This document shows positions 15,642 to 24,483 of a stretch of DNA of 32,419 nucleotides, in pieces. The notes beneath the pieces are model-generated. The model was not told the DNA's origin. It saw only the letters and a program-made list of their open reading frames with translations, and searched no databases. Origin of the DNA: Photobacterium toruni (GTDB taxonomy: Bacteria; Pseudomonadota; Gammaproteobacteria; Enterobacterales; Vibrionaceae); the NCBI RefSeq assembly GCF_024529955.1, contig NZ_AP024858.1, positions 1 to 32,419 on the forward strand. Reading direction: 5' to 3'. Position numbers and translations under genes: made by a program. Each line of letters starts with the position of its first letter. Positions within the stretch are counted from its first letter, which is position 1.

Positions 15642-16616
15642 GTGAGCGTTTCTCTTAGTAGTAATCAGTTGCAAGACAAAGTAACAATGATTTGTAATGA
15701 CCTTTATTCAAAAGGTCAGAAAGTAAGTGTTCGTATCGTGCTTTCAATGCTGCCTGATGTGAGTAGTACCTCAACAGTGCATAAATACTACAAAGCATGG
15801 AAAGATGAGCTAGAGGCAAACCAAAAATCATTACTTGAAAAAATGGGGTTCTCGGAAGAATTTACCCGTGTATTCATGGCTGAAATTACCCGCCACGCAA
15901 CAGAAGCCGAACGTCGTTACCGTGATATCGCTGATGATGCTAAAGAGCAAAGCTTGATTGCTATTGATGATCTTGAACGTGCAGAGGAACGCTTACATAA
16001 GCAAACGGCATTACTTGAGCAGCGTGAAAAACGTATTAAAGAAGTAGAAGCTGAATTATCACAAGCAGATAAAGCACAACAAGCTGTTACTCAAGAGCTA
16101 CGACAACAGATTGAATCATTAACTAACCAACTTACTGAATCAACAGCGAGTAATGAGCGTGTACGGACTGAACTTGCGAAAAATGAATTGTTACTAGAGA
16201 GTAATAAAGAGCTAGTTGCATCAACCAAGACGCAAAATATTGAGCTTAATGATCAAATCAAACAACTCAATGCTGAAGTGATTGAGCTATCTAAAACGGT
16301 AACTCGTTTAGAGTCATCCCAAGAAAGTAAGCAAGAGCTTATCGATGAACTAAAGACGAGCAAACAATCAATACAAGAACAAAATCAGCAGCTTGATAGA
16401 GACTTGCGCGAGATACAGCAAGATCGCAATACACTACAAGTGTCATTGTCTGATCTTAAATCGACTAATTCGACAAACACACAGCGTCTAGAGCAATCAC
16501 AATCTGAAGTTGTTGAGCTAAAGACGAATATTAAGCAGCATGTTGAGACTATTGAGCAGCAGCAAGGAACGATTAAGCACTATGAGGATTTGCTTTCAAA
16601 AGAGAGCAATGAGTAA
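15642..16616 (+). CDS. kfrA: KfrA-like DNA-binding coiled-coil protein
   Basis: 324 residues from GTG 15642 (an in-frame TTG at 15627 is less likely). The N-terminal 100 residues hold a helix-turn-helix region (VSVRIVLSMLPDVSSTSTVHKYYKAWK) typical of the KfrA_N domain. From about residue 105 to the end it is one long heptad-rich coiled coil, heavy in Glu, Gln, Lys and Leu. KfrA of broad-host-range plasmids is an autorepressor that also aids stable inheritance, probably through a nucleoid-like scaffold. The upstream inverted repeat overlapping the promoter supports autoregulation. A hairpin terminator follows. Confidence 0.88.
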   Translation: MSVSLSSNQLQDKVTMICNDLYSKGQKVSVRIVLSMLPDVSSTSTVHKYYKAWKDELEANQKSLLEKMGFSEEFTRVFMAEITRHATEAERRYRDIADDAKEQSLIAIDDLERAEERLHKQTALLEQREKRIKEVEAELSQADKAQQAVTQELRQQIESLTNQLTESTASNERVRTELAKNELLLESNKELVASTKTQNIELNDQIKQLNAEVIELSKTVTRLESSQESKQELIDELKTSKQSIQEQNQQLDRDLREIQQDRNTLQVSLSDLKSTNSTNTQRLEQSQSEVVELKTNIKQHVETIEQQQGTIKHYEDLLSKESNE

Positions 16617-16633
16617 GCATTTAGTGATGTGTA

Positions 16634-16659
16634 GTCCAGTTAAATGATGTTAACTGGAC
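16634..16659 (+). terminator. Terminator after kfrA
   Basis: GTCCAGTTAA and TTAACTGGAC form a perfect 10-bp stem with a 6-base loop 18 bases after the kfrA stop. The following T run is short (GTTTTAG). Confidence 0.6.
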
Positions 16660-16723
16660 CCCGTTTTAGATAGGGTTACTTGTTAGCTTCGATATAGGCT
16701 TTCACATTGTTATATCTCATTTT

Positions 16724-17098
16724 TTAAAGCTGAGCAGCTATCAAATAAAACTTCACATAACGAGCTATGTCGCTAATAGCATTGTAATCGTCATTCATAC
16801 GCTCATCAGCATCACGTAGGCAATCTTCAATATTTGATAACGATAAAAATACCTCACTATCGCCAGCCCACACTAAATCACCAACCTTTGCGCCAAAAAG
16901 ATAATCATTGCTATATTGTTTGTTTTGATTGTCGATATCTTCTTGTGTGAGAGTATGAAAATCATTGATCTCGTTATGCAGATCTTTAGTGTAATGGTTG
17001 ATAGCATCTTCTACGCTATCAAAATCGGCGTTATATGACGTATGTTCATTAACATGCCGCATTAACTCATCTTTGATTTGTTGTATTGATACTCTCAT
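16724..17098 (-). CDS. Hypothetical acidic protein, 124 aa
   Basis: ATG 17098 follows CAGGA and AAAAGGA. The protein is rich in Asp, Asn and Glu (for example DFDSVEDAINHY and DERMNDDYNAISDIA) and looks helical and cytosolic. No family was recognised. It is convergent with kfrA. Its start faces an intergenic stretch with one strong hairpin. Confidence 0.6.
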   Translation of the reverse strand: MRVSIQQIKDELMRHVNEHTSYNADFDSVEDAINHYTKDLHNEINDFHTLTQEDIDNQNKQYSNDYLFGAKVGDLVWAGDSEVFLSLSNIEDCLRDADERMNDDYNAISDIARYVKFYLIAAQL

Positions 17099-17417
17099 TG
17101 ATCCTGGTCCTTTTAAAAAGCTAGATAGTTAAAGTACACCTGTTTTTATCTTTTTGTAGATTGAATTTTGTTCGATCTGATATTGGTGTGTACTATTTGA
17201 GTTAATCTAGCATACAAAAATACCGCCTCAAATTGGGCGGTATTTAACAGTTAATCTATTTATGCGCACTAGGTGACACTTCTCAACTAAAACTAATTAC
17301 TTGCCTAAAACTTATATACTTTTCCACCCATATTAAATTGAATGCACAAGTAAAAAAGTGCATGATCTATTTGATAAAGAATTTATTAAATAGAAAAAGC
17401 AGACAGAGAAATTGTAA
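17099..17417. other. Gene-free stretch with hairpin
   Basis: The main feature is a perfect 10-bp hairpin, AAATACCGCC/GGCGGTATTT (17218-17245), followed by TTAACAG. A near relative with changed bases occurs at 21201-21226, and both are followed by a TATTTAAC and then TATGCGCACT/TATACGTACT. A small TGCAC/GTGCA repeat lies near 17351-17370. No gene was seen. Confidence 0.55.
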
Positions 17418-18149
17418 ATGGGAAAAAAAAGCAGATTAAAAAAAGAACAAAGAGAGCTTAAGCAAATTGAACAAGCGAATTCAGAAGTCATTTCAAAACT
17501 AGTATCGATAGATGGTTACAACAATCCAATTTATCGATTTTTTCCAGAGAAATGGCAAGCAGAAGCTCTTTGTCAGGGTAAGGTTTGGATTAGTACATTA
17601 GAAACATGTCGCTCTTATGAAGATCCTCTTCAAGGTGATTCTGAAGAAGCAACACAAATCTACAAATCTGGTCATATTGTGGGAGGCAGTTCGGATTCAA
17701 ATTTCGTCGAAATGGCTTCTCGGTGTGGGATAGCAATAGGAGATAATTGTACAAATATAACGATAAGCAATGGCACCAATACTCAGAAACTACCGGATGC
17801 TTTTGTCCTATGTACGACTAGAGAGTTTAAACCAGAAAGTCTGTCAGATACATTTGGAAGTTACTGCGTCCAAATTTCTAACCCCGTGGAATTTTTCAAG
17901 CGTAGCTCTATTGAACTTAATAAATATATTGAGATTAAAGAAGGTGGAATGGGGTTAGTTCAATATAAAGATCGTATTTATACAGGATTAGAAACACCAC
18001 CGGGACCTATAGGTTTTGTAAAACCAAGCGATATTTATTCAACTCAAAAAGAATTTAGGATGCTCTGGATCCCTACAAAACAATCTGCAATCAAGCCATT
18101 TTTACTTAAATGTCCAGAGATAGCTGAACTATGTAACATAGTAGAATAA
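17418..18149 (+). CDS. Hypothetical protein, 243 aa, possibly DUF2971-like
   Basis: A basic, lysine-rich N-terminus (GKKSRLKKEQRELKQ) precedes a globular part. IYRFFPEKWQAEALCQGKVWIST ... YEDPLQG is reminiscent of DUF2971 proteins, where a Y+(F/Y)... segment, a 'l..g.i+fs' strand and an 'F.DP.d' motif occur in that order; EFRMLW near the end also fits. Family identity is therefore tentative. The gene stands alone after a hairpin-bearing intergenic region and is followed by the first copy of the dispersed repeat. Confidence 0.6.
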   Translation: MGKKSRLKKEQRELKQIEQANSEVISKLVSIDGYNNPIYRFFPEKWQAEALCQGKVWISTLETCRSYEDPLQGDSEEATQIYKSGHIVGGSSDSNFVEMASRCGIAIGDNCTNITISNGTNTQKLPDAFVLCTTREFKPESLSDTFGSYCVQISNPVEFFKRSSIELNKYIEIKEGGMGLVQYKDRIYTGLETPPGPIGFVKPSDIYSTQKEFRMLWIPTKQSAIKPFLLKCPEIAELCNIVE

Positions 18150-18193
18150 AGCCCTGTATTTAAATATTGTATCTAATTGCACTAACAGATACA

Positions 18194-18493
18194 CGGTAAC
18201 GTCCAGATACAACAAAGGTCGCTAAATTTAGCGACCTTATGCCTTAGATTTAAAATAAATCTAAATTTAGAAAAACCCCCTAGAAATAGATTTATTTTAA
18301 ATCTGCCACTTTTCATCAATCAATCTCTCCATAAATCGCTTATCAGTCTGACATGACAAAAATACCCGTCAAATCATCCCTAGAATCGATTTTAAGCCCA
18401 CAAATACCTATCACTCGACACCTAGTATGACTTTTCTCTGAAAACAGCCCTATTTAACTTAATGGATCTTATGCGATCCGAGACAGTGTAACG
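18194..18493. repeat. Dispersed repeat, copy 1
   Basis: Contains the tail module (CGGTAACGTCCAGATACAAC, then a perfect AAGGTCGCTAAA/TTTAGCGACCTT palindrome at 18215-18238) and the core module (18290-18493: TTTTAAATCTGCC ... CATAAATCGCTTATCA ... CCTAGAATCGATTTTAAG ... CGACACCTAGTATGACTTTT ... TATTTAAC). Other copies lie at 20100, 20727, 23340, 24128, 24590, 25040, 25770 and 26142. No gene in this stretch. Confidence 0.75.
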
Positions 18494-18586
18494 GATAAAT
18501 ATATCGATTAGGATCAATCAAAATAATAGTAAACACGTCTCATATACTCTATCGTTAATCATCTAAGAAAAACAAGGACAGTGAAA

Positions 18587-18739
18587 ATGGAAAGGAAATG
18601 CAAACTACTTAGATACTACGGTGAACTTAAGCATATTGAACGACAGCAGCCAGAAGCAATAATCACAATAAAAGAAGTTATTGCTCGTCTACATGAAATT
18701 AAAGTTGATTTAGAGGAAAAACAAAAAGAAATTTCCTAG
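18587..18739 (+). CDS. Small protein, 50 aa
   Basis: ATG 18587 has AAGGA 8 bases upstream. The product is charged and helical (MERKCKLLRYYGELKHIE at the start, VDLEEKQKEIS at the end). No family was recognised. A split hairpin directly after the stop (AAAAGGTCT, IS element, AGACCTTTT) looks like its original terminator, which supports this being a real gene. Confidence 0.55.
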   Translation: MERKCKLLRYYGELKHIERQQPEAIITIKEVIARLHEIKVDLEEKQKEIS

Positions 18740-18780
18740 AGATTTAAAAAGGTCTGTATAACAAATGTATGGTCCGCCTC

Positions 18781-18993
18781 GTTATTGCAAGTGCAAATTT
18801 CGATAACGAGGTTGGTTTGCGCTAATGTATTCGGAGTTTAATTGAAGTTAACTTACTTAAACTTCATCTCCACGATAAGCTCCGCGCCAGATAATCCTTA
18901 AAAAACCGAAAGTGTATAATCACTGTTTTTTATGTCAGGTCCTTTATCTGGTGGTTTAACCGTTCTGTTATCTCTCTACACATGCAAATCTGA
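18781..18993 (-). ncRNA. Candidate seekRNA/bridge RNA of the IS element
   Basis: In IS1111-type elements the guide RNA comes from the non-coding part downstream of the transposase. This 213-base stretch lies there and is structured: a CCTCGTTAT/ATAACGAGG stem near the inverted repeat and a GAAGTTTAA/TTAACTTC-type stem. No guide-to-target match was worked out. Confidence 0.45.
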
Positions 18994-20007
18994 TTAATTC
19001 ATTTTTCTAAATGGCAGTCCTGTTACCATTACTGACCAAGCGATCCTTGCCAACTTATTAGCTAACGCCACAACTGCAACGTTAAATGGTTTTCGCTTTA
19101 ATAATTCTGGTATCCAATCCCCAAAAATAGCTTCAGCTATTTTTGGCCTTGATATCAAAGCTCGCGCTCCATGAATAAATAATGTCCTTAATGACTTATT
19201 CCCTCGTTTACTGATACCCAGCAGTGTGGATTTCCCTCCAGTTGAATATTGACGAGGAACTAAGCCCATCCATGCCGCTAAATGTCGCCCATTTTTAAAA
19301 TCTTTTGGTGATGGTACTTCTGATAAACATGCGCTCGCAATCATCGGTCCAATACCAGGGATAGTTTGTAATAATTCACCCATTTCTGATTCTTTCAAAA
19401 CTGCTTTTATCTTTTTATCTTGCTCAGCAATCTTTTGATGTAAATATTGATAATGTTCATAAAGAACAGCTAATTCTTGGAGCAAAAGGGGTGGTAAGGT
19501 GTGATTTTTATCAGCAAGCCACTGAAATAATTTCCCCATAGCCGCATGCCCACGAGGAAAAGTGATACCAAACTCAAGTAGCAGTGCACCAATGCGACAC
19601 ATTGTCGCTGTTTGCTCTTTAATAAATCCAGAACGGATACGCTGTACTGCAGATAAAATTTGAGATTCTTCAGTTTTGACACTAACAAAACGCATTGAAG
19701 GTCGAGTAGAAGCTTCAGCGATAGCATCTGCATCAATGTAATCATTTTTGTTAGTTTTTACGTAGGGTTTAACATATTGAGGAGGGATAAGTTTGGTGTT
19801 ATGCCCGAAAGATTGACACTTTCTTGCTAGCCAGTGAGATCCAGCACAAGATTCCATCGCAACAGTAGTTTTATCAAGCTGAAGTAATATTTTTAATAAT
19901 TGAGCTCGGTTACATTTTTTGCGATATACCTCACGACCCGCATGATCGTGTCCAATTAGATGAAATGAAGTTTTGCCTAAATCAATACCAAGTACTTTAA
20001 TTAACAT
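18994..20007 (-). CDS. IS110/IS1111-family transposase
   Basis: 337 residues from ATG 20007, with AGGAGG 9 bases upstream. The N-terminal DEDD domain is complete: GIDLGKTSFHL (first Asp), TVAMESCAGSHW (Glu), NDYIDADAIAEA (Asp pair). The C-terminal Transposase_20 domain has QTIPGIGPMIASACLSE and GISKRGNKSLRTLFIHGARA with the catalytic serine. Length and motifs are normal, so the element is probably active. DEDD transposases of this family work with a guide RNA and insert at specific, often structured targets. Confidence 0.95.
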   Translation of the reverse strand: MLIKVLGIDLGKTSFHLIGHDHAGREVYRKKCNRAQLLKILLQLDKTTVAMESCAGSHWLARKCQSFGHNTKLIPPQYVKPYVKTNKNDYIDADAIAEASTRPSMRFVSVKTEESQILSAVQRIRSGFIKEQTATMCRIGALLLEFGITFPRGHAAMGKLFQWLADKNHTLPPLLLQELAVLYEHYQYLHQKIAEQDKKIKAVLKESEMGELLQTIPGIGPMIASACLSEVPSPKDFKNGRHLAAWMGLVPRQYSTGGKSTLLGISKRGNKSLRTLFIHGARALISRPKIAEAIFGDWIPELLKRKPFNVAVVALANKLARIAWSVMVTGLPFRKMN

Positions 20008-20099
20008 GATGGTTCGCCTCCTAATACTCACAACTAAAGCCTAGCGGCTTTAGAGTGAGGCGGACCATCTAATTAGACCTTTTCACCCCTACCTAAACA

Positions 20100-20212
20100 C
20101 CCTCAAATTATCCCTAGAATCAATTTTAAGACCATAAAGACCTATCACTCACACCTAGCATGACTTTTCTCTAAAAACAGCTGTATTTAACAGTATCCAT
20201 CTTATGTGACAT
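20100..20212. repeat. Dispersed repeat, copy 2 (core, truncated)
   Basis: TCCCTAGAATCAATTTTAAG, then ACACCTAGCATGACTTTT and AAAAACAGCTGTATTTAAC, then ATCCATCTTATGTGA. It lies directly after the IS element and lacks the first part of the core. Confidence 0.7.
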
Positions 20213-20336
20213 TACTAACTTGCACTTACAAATACCAAATAAATTCATTTTGATTTTGATCATACTCAAAATATGAACAAAGATGCATAATGGAGAGGTT
20301 GTTACATGTATGTTATATTTAAATTGGAGTAGTGTT

Positions 20337-20642
20337 ATGAATAAGCTATTGATATCTATATCTATTTTATTAAGTGCTATCTCTCTTTCTGCTAGTGCTA
20401 ATGATGAAGTTCGTTTCTCCCAAGTTGGTTTTGTTAATGGATCAGATCATGCTCTTGATGTTTTAGTTGCAAATCAGTTGTATGTAGTTGAACCAGGCGA
20501 AACACTAAGCAACCCAGGTATGTTAATAGAACAGTTGGTTGTTCTAGCACCACTTGGCGGTACTGATAATAAAATGGAGTTTACTCGTCTTCAATTAAAA
20601 AGCAGCGGATGCCCACAACCTATTTGTTTAATCGTAAATTAA
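20337..20642 (+). CDS. Small secreted/periplasmic protein, 101 aa
   Basis: ATG 20337 has GGAG upstream; earlier in-frame starts give no signal peptide at the N-terminus. A clear Sec signal peptide (NKLLISISILLSAISLSASA) is cut before NDEVRF, leaving about 80 residues that look beta-rich, with two cysteines near the end (SGCPQPICL) likely to form a disulphide. No family was recognised. It lies between two copies of the dispersed repeat. Confidence 0.7.
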   Translation: MNKLLISISILLSAISLSASANDEVRFSQVGFVNGSDHALDVLVANQLYVVEPGETLSNPGMLIEQLVVLAPLGGTDNKMEFTRLQLKSSGCPQPICLIVN

Positions 20643-20726
20643 CTTATAGTTATTTAAATTTCATTATGAACATATATCGTTATATATGTTCATATTGTTT
20701 AAAATACATATGACATAACTTGTATT

Positions 20727-20797
20727 ACTTTATCCTAAAAACAGCCATATTTAAGATACGCAGTAACGTTTAGATACAACAAAGGTCGCCAATCAAC
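20727..20797. repeat. Dispersed repeat, copy 3 (tail)
   Basis: Contains CTAAAAACAGCCATATTTAA, then ACGCAGTAACGTTTAGATAC and AACAAAGGTCGCC: the last part of the core fused to the tail module. Confidence 0.7.
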
Positions 20798-20844
20798 AGT
20801 ATTTAAAAAATCACCATACATTCGTTAAGTTGTTCATTTTTAGC

Positions 20845-20990
20845 ACTATCAAATGAACAATTCTTATCATTTGATAGTACAGCTTGATATCTATGGACTA
20901 TACCAATATAAATTTTCTTTAAAGAATTGTTGTAGGGTGAGATAGTGGAAATATTGAATACCACACAAGCGTGATCCATGCTGCATTGAG
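20845..20990. repeat. Second intergenic repeat family, copy 1
   Basis: ACAATTCTTATCATTTGATA, CTATGGACTATACC, a variable part, then GAAATATTGAATACC and CCATGCTGCATTGAGATACC. A diverged copy lies at 23190-23325. No credible gene is read through it; the rest of 20643-21050 holds nothing else. Confidence 0.6.
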
Positions 20991-21050
20991 ATACCCCTAC
21001 CAAGACTTTGACTCGTTTTTTATTTCTCAATTGTTTCTTTATCAATACAT

Positions 21051-21084
21051 AACCAACTCTAATCTTTTTGAGTTGGTTTTTTTT
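21051..21084 (+). terminator. Rho-independent terminator
   Basis: AACCAACTC and GAGTTGGTT form a 9-bp stem followed by TTTTTT. The nearest plus-strand gene ends 400 bases upstream, so a long untranslated tail or an unseen RNA is implied. Confidence 0.7.
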
Positions 21085-21200
21085 ACCTAAAATAACTTTA
21101 AATTTAATTACTTATAACTATATGACGTGTAGAGCTAAGAAAAATAAAAAGCCACAAGGAAGTGGTACTCATAAAATTCATGAATCTACGCTACATACAA

Positions 21201-21226
21201 AAATACCGTCACGATGGACGGTATTT
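21201..21226. terminator. Hairpin related to 17218-17245
   Basis: AAATACCGTC and GACGGTATTT form a 10-bp stem with a 6-base loop. Like the related hairpin it is followed by TTAAC and then TATACGTACT. It may terminate the chemotaxis receptor transcript on the minus strand. Confidence 0.5.
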
Positions 21227-21296
21227 AACAAGAAAGATTTTATACGTACTAAACAAAACAAAACTGATATACACCATAATCTCTCGAAATTAGAGA

Positions 21297-22928
21297 TTAC
21301 AATTGAAATTTATCCATTGTATTTTGTAATGATATAGATAATTGACGAATTTCAGAACAAGATTTCGCTGTATACTTTGCACCATTAGCTACATCTATCG
21401 ATGAATTACTAATATTTTCAATGTTTTCGCCTAATGCCTCTGTTACAGAATCTTGTTCATTACAAGCGTTTGCTATTTGAAAACTAAGTTCAGACATTCC
21501 ATTTACTTGTAATCCAATCCCTTTAATGGCCTCGCCTGTTTGATGGCTATTTTCAACACATTCATTTATTAATTTTTCACTGTTCTGTGTAATATCTTTC
21601 GCTGAATTTACACTTAATTGTAGTTTTTCAATTATAGAAATAATCTCAGCAGTTGAATCTTGAGTTCTACCCGCTAACGTACGAACTTCATCAGCAACAA
21701 CAGCAAATCCACGCCCTTGCTCTCCTGCTCTAGCAGCTTCAATTGCAGCATTTAAAGCTAATAGATTCGTTTGATCCGCTATACTTCGAATTACATCAAC
21801 AACCATATTAATATTTATTGATTCTTTTTCTAAGAGGTTAACAATTTCGCCAGCCTTCTGTATTTCTGTCGCAGCGGTTTCTATTTGTGATATTGTATAT
21901 GCAACTTCGCTAATACTTTCTTTTACACTATTATTAATATCACGCGCTGATAATGATGAATGATCAGTATTACCAGCTACCTCAGCAACAGATATTTGCA
22001 TTTGTTCCATTGCGGCAGCAATTAATGTAACTTGATTTTGTTGTTCTTGCATGCCTACGGATGATTGCTGAGAAACAGTACTTACCTCATCAATAGAGGA
22101 AGTAAGTTGATGAACTAATGCTCTTATTTCTTCAATAAGATTTTTAAGATTATCTCTCATAATTAGAGAGATATCTGCTAACTTCCCAAACTCATCATTT
22201 AATATACTCTTTCGATCAAATTTATACGAAAGGTTACCCTTCGATATTTCGTCTACTAATTTTGATATTGAAATTAATGGATTGATTATTTGACGATTGA
22301 TTAAAATGTTAATTATAACTAATAAAATAGATAATATAGAAAAACTAATTATAGAATAATAAAATGCACTATCTATTTTATTTGAAAGCTGTTTACTATT
22401 ATTATCTGTATACTTAACGTTCACATCGTACAAGTTATTTGCTTTTCTTTCTAGATCAATAAAATTTCCATATGAGTTTTCTAACGCATTACTCTCTAAC
22501 TTAAAGTTTTTACTATTCTTAGCTAAAAAATAACTTTGCTCTTTATACTTTTTCCATGAATTAACCAATTCACTATAAGCTAGTTTATCATCGTCACCAT
22601 ATACAATATTACTATATTTCAACAAAATACCTTCAATATTATCTACATATACCTCTGTTTTAAAAGAGGCTATTTCTCCTGAATTATCTTTAGATATTCC
22701 ATTAAGTATGTTGGCAAATTGTTTTCGTCTTAAATCGGAAATATTTTGTTTAAAATCATTTACAAGCATTATACCAGGTATAGATATAGTTGATATTCTT
22801 GTTACTTCATGATGTATATTTTGCATTTGCTTATTTGTAACGAAAAACAAACATAAAACGAAAAAAAAGATAAAAACAAAAGAGGCAGTTATTTTTTTTA
22901 CAATTGAAATATTCTTAAAGATATTCAA
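21297..22928 (-). CDS. Methyl-accepting chemotaxis protein
   Basis: 543 residues. First membrane helix [18 protein letters not shown] (about residues 16-33), a periplasmic helical domain of about 150 residues, second membrane helix [19 protein letters not shown] (about 190-208), then HAMP and a full cytoplasmic signalling domain with the conserved hairpin tip [20 protein letters not shown] and [17 protein letters not shown]. The C-terminus lacks a CheR-docking pentapeptide. The start is TTG with AAGAAG just upstream; no ATG precedes the first membrane helix. A receptor on a plasmid would plug into the host chemotaxis array; the ligand is unknown. Confidence 0.93.
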   Translation of the reverse strand: MNIFKNISIVKKITASFVFIFFFVLCLFFVTNKQMQNIHHEVTRISTISIPGIMLVNDFKQNISDLRRKQFANILNGISKDNSGEIASFKTEVYVDNIEGILLKYSNIVYGDDDKLAYSELVNSWKKYKEQSYFLAKNSKNFKLESNALENSYGNFIDLERKANNLYDVNVKYTDNNSKQLSNKIDSAFYYSIISFSILSILLVIINILINRQIINPLISISKLVDEISKGNLSYKFDRKSILNDEFGKLADISLIMRDNLKNLIEEIRALVHQLTSSIDEVSTVSQQSSVGMQEQQNQVTLIAAAMEQMQISVAEVAGNTDHSSLSARDINNSVKESISEVAYTISQIETAATEIQKAGEIVNLLEKESININMVVDVIRSIADQTNLLALNAAIEAARAGEQGRGFAVVADEVRTLAGRTQDSTAEIISIIEKLQLSVNSAKDITQNSEKLINECVENSHQTGEAIKGIGLQVNGMSELSFQIANACNEQDSVTEALGENIENISNSSIDVANGAKYTAKSCSEIRQLSISLQNTMDKFQL

Positions 22929-23526
22929 GCAGGTCTTCTTTTTATATAAGAGTTATAAATTTATATCTATATCGGAGAAAAAATAAAAAATTTAACACCC
23001 TGTATATTAACAACAACGCAGAAAAATAAACAAGTTGCATATTATATGCAAAGATATTTAACTATCCACCCATAATTACGAACGATAAACAACCACAAGG
23101 AACAAATAAACCCCAAAATAAACAATTTTTTAGAAAAAAGTTTACCCTCCTCACGTTAATTTTTTCATTTAAAATACGTTAAAAAGAATAATTCTTATCA
23201 TTGGATAGTACTACTTGATACCTATGGACTGGACGATTTCTAAATATAATATCTTCTAGATAATTGTTATAAGAGGTTATGGAAATATTGAATACCCCAT
23301 AAGTACGTCCATACTGTATTGATACCCCCAATCAATCGTCCCTATAATCGATTTTAAAGCCATAAAGACCCTCACTCGATACCTAGCATGACTTTGCGAT
23401 AAAAACAGCCGTATTTAATAATATCCGTCTTATGTGATCCAATACGCGGTAACGTCCAGATACAACAAAGGCCGCCTAAGCGACCTCTTAAATTGTTAGC
23501 ATTTAACATTACAAATTTTATACGTA
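22929..23526. other. Gene-free stretch with repeats
   Basis: 22929-23180 is AT-rich with no gene. 23190-23325 is a diverged copy of the repeat at 20845-20990. 23340-23526 is copy 4 of the dispersed repeat. Confidence 0.6.
23340..23526. repeat. Dispersed repeat, copy 4
   Basis: Core from CCCTATAATCGATTTTAAAG to TATGTGATCC, tail GCGGTAACGTCCAGATAC and AAAGGCCGCCTAAGCGACCT (imperfect hairpin), then a third module GTTAGCATTTAACATTAC and TATACGTACT. The third module also occurs near 23748 and 24170. Confidence 0.75.
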
Positions 23527-23637
23527 CTAAATACTGCGCCTTACCGATTGTGACATGGCAAAATTTAGCCTGTCTTTAAGCTCTTTTTGTTTTTCTACTT
23601 TGCTTTTTATTCCCAATAATCTTCTTATCATTACCAT
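23527..23637 (-). CDS. Possible small basic protein, 36 aa
   Basis: ATG 23637 has AGGTG about 6 bases upstream. The peptide is strongly basic (MVMIRRLLGIKSKVEKQKE at the start, SVRRSI at the end) and probably one amphipathic helix. It overlaps the end of repeat copy 4, whose hairpin would serve as its terminator, as for the neighbouring minus-strand genes. No family was recognised. Confidence 0.35.
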   Translation of the reverse strand: MVMIRRLLGIKSKVEKQKELKDRLNFAMSQSVRRSI

Positions 23638-23806
23638 AACTACACCTATTAATTACAATCTTTACTTTAAAGATTAGCTTTAAATGTGAAGATTAGCTTC
23701 AGATGCGAGAGCTAAAAATAAGAAATACATCTTAATAGGGCTATAAATTGTTAGCATTTAACATCACAATTTTTATGCGTACTGATATTAAGATAGAGCG
23801 ATATTC

Positions 23807-24106
23807 TTAAATAATCTTTTCCCAATAAAGACATGTATTAGATTTACCAAAGATATCTTTACTTGGTTTTATTCCAATATTTTTTATCGCATCCCCTTCA
23901 TATTTTTTCAATCGAATAGATAGTTGCTGATGAACGTACAGAAATGGTCGCCCTGTCTGCTTGTATGCAATTAATGCGTTAATATATTGAGATTGATTAT
24001 TTTGTGCAATTTCAAGAATTAATTCATGAGAAGAAAATGTTAATTCCATCGATTTTATAGCATTAGTAATTTCATCATCAAAAACTGAAAAATCAAACTT
24101 TCCCAT
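23807..24106 (-). CDS. Hypothetical protein, 99 aa
   Basis: ATG 24106 has GAGG 5 bases upstream. The protein is soluble and mostly helical (DDEITNAIKSMELTFSSHE; YINALIAYKQTGRPFLYVHQ), ending NTCLYWEKII. No family was recognised. Repeat modules lie on both sides (third module near 23748; copy 5 at 24128), the pattern shared by the small genes of this region. Confidence 0.6.
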   Translation of the reverse strand: MGKFDFSVFDDEITNAIKSMELTFSSHELILEIAQNNQSQYINALIAYKQTGRPFLYVHQQLSIRLKKYEGDAIKNIGIKPSKDIFGKSNTCLYWEKII

Positions 24107-24127
24107 AAAAACCTCATTACTTTAATA

Positions 24128-24204
24128 CAATTAGATACAACAAAGGCCGCCTAAGCGACCTCTTAAATTGTTAGCATTTAACATGAAAAATATTATACGT
24201 ACTG
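24128..24204. repeat. Dispersed repeat, copy 5 (tail and third module)
   Basis: Contains TTAGATACAACAAAGGCCGC, CTAAGCGACCTCTTAAATTG, then GTTAGCATTTAACATG and TATACGTACTGAC, nearly identical to the same modules of copy 4. Confidence 0.75.
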
Positions 24205-24266
24205 ACAGAGAAGTATAGAGTTTTTTGACTACGGTATTCACGTTCCTAAATAGACAAAGTTAACGG

Positions 24267-24302
24267 ATTACTCATATTGTACAGTTGTACAATATGAGTA
24301 AT
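24267..24302. repeat. 36-bp palindrome
   Basis: ATTACTCATATTGTACA, two bases, then its exact reverse complement. A TATAAT on the plus strand follows at 24311-24316. It could be an operator for a dimeric regulator, or a cruciform. No T run, so it is not a typical terminator. Confidence 0.65.
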
Positions 24303-24384
24303 ATGGATAATATAATCTACATAAGTTAATCACTTAACCCTGATATTGGAGTATCAAGGCTAAGTGAAATCTAAATAATTGGAG

Positions 24385-24468
24385 TTATTTAGATTTTATA
24401 GCTTGGATTAATTTTGCAAACGCACACACTAATGAAGCAATAGCAAAAATCCATTCAGGATCATTCAT
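24385..24468 (-). CDS. Small hydrophobic peptide, 27 aa (possible type I toxin)
   Basis: ATG 24468 has GAGGA about 7 bases upstream. The peptide opens MNDPEWIFAIASLVCAFAKL and ends with two lysines, so it has one short membrane-type helix with a positive tail, the build of type I toxins such as Ldr or Fst. A stable GC hairpin lies immediately upstream of its ribosome site and a plus-strand antisense unit overlaps it. It is too short for standard gene finding. Its 3' end lies in a 12-bp hairpin that may terminate its own transcript. Toxicity is an inference. Confidence 0.4.
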   Translation of the reverse strand: MNDPEWIFAIASLVCAFAKLIQAIKSK

Positions 24469-24483
24469 AAAAGTTCCTCAAAG

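Larger units (their letters stand above)
18757..20080 (-). mobile_element. IS110-family element, IS1111 subgroup
   Basis: The element carries one transposase gene and 12-bp subterminal inverted repeats ATGGTCCGCCTC (18769-18780) and GAGGCGGACCAT (20057-20068). The short non-coding part upstream of the transposase and the long one downstream fit the IS1111 subgroup. Outer limits are approximate because this group makes no target duplication. The flanks AAAAGGTCT (18747-18755) and AGACCTTTT (about 20074-20082) are inverted copies, so it appears to have inserted into the loop of a terminator-like hairpin. Confidence 0.8.

Noticed and set aside
20803..21045. 80-codon minus-strand frame
   Set aside because: It runs through an intergenic repeat that recurs at 23190-23325, where the frame is not kept.
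21068..21337. 89-codon plus-strand frame
   Set aside because: It starts inside a terminator and crosses hairpins and the end of the chemotaxis receptor gene.
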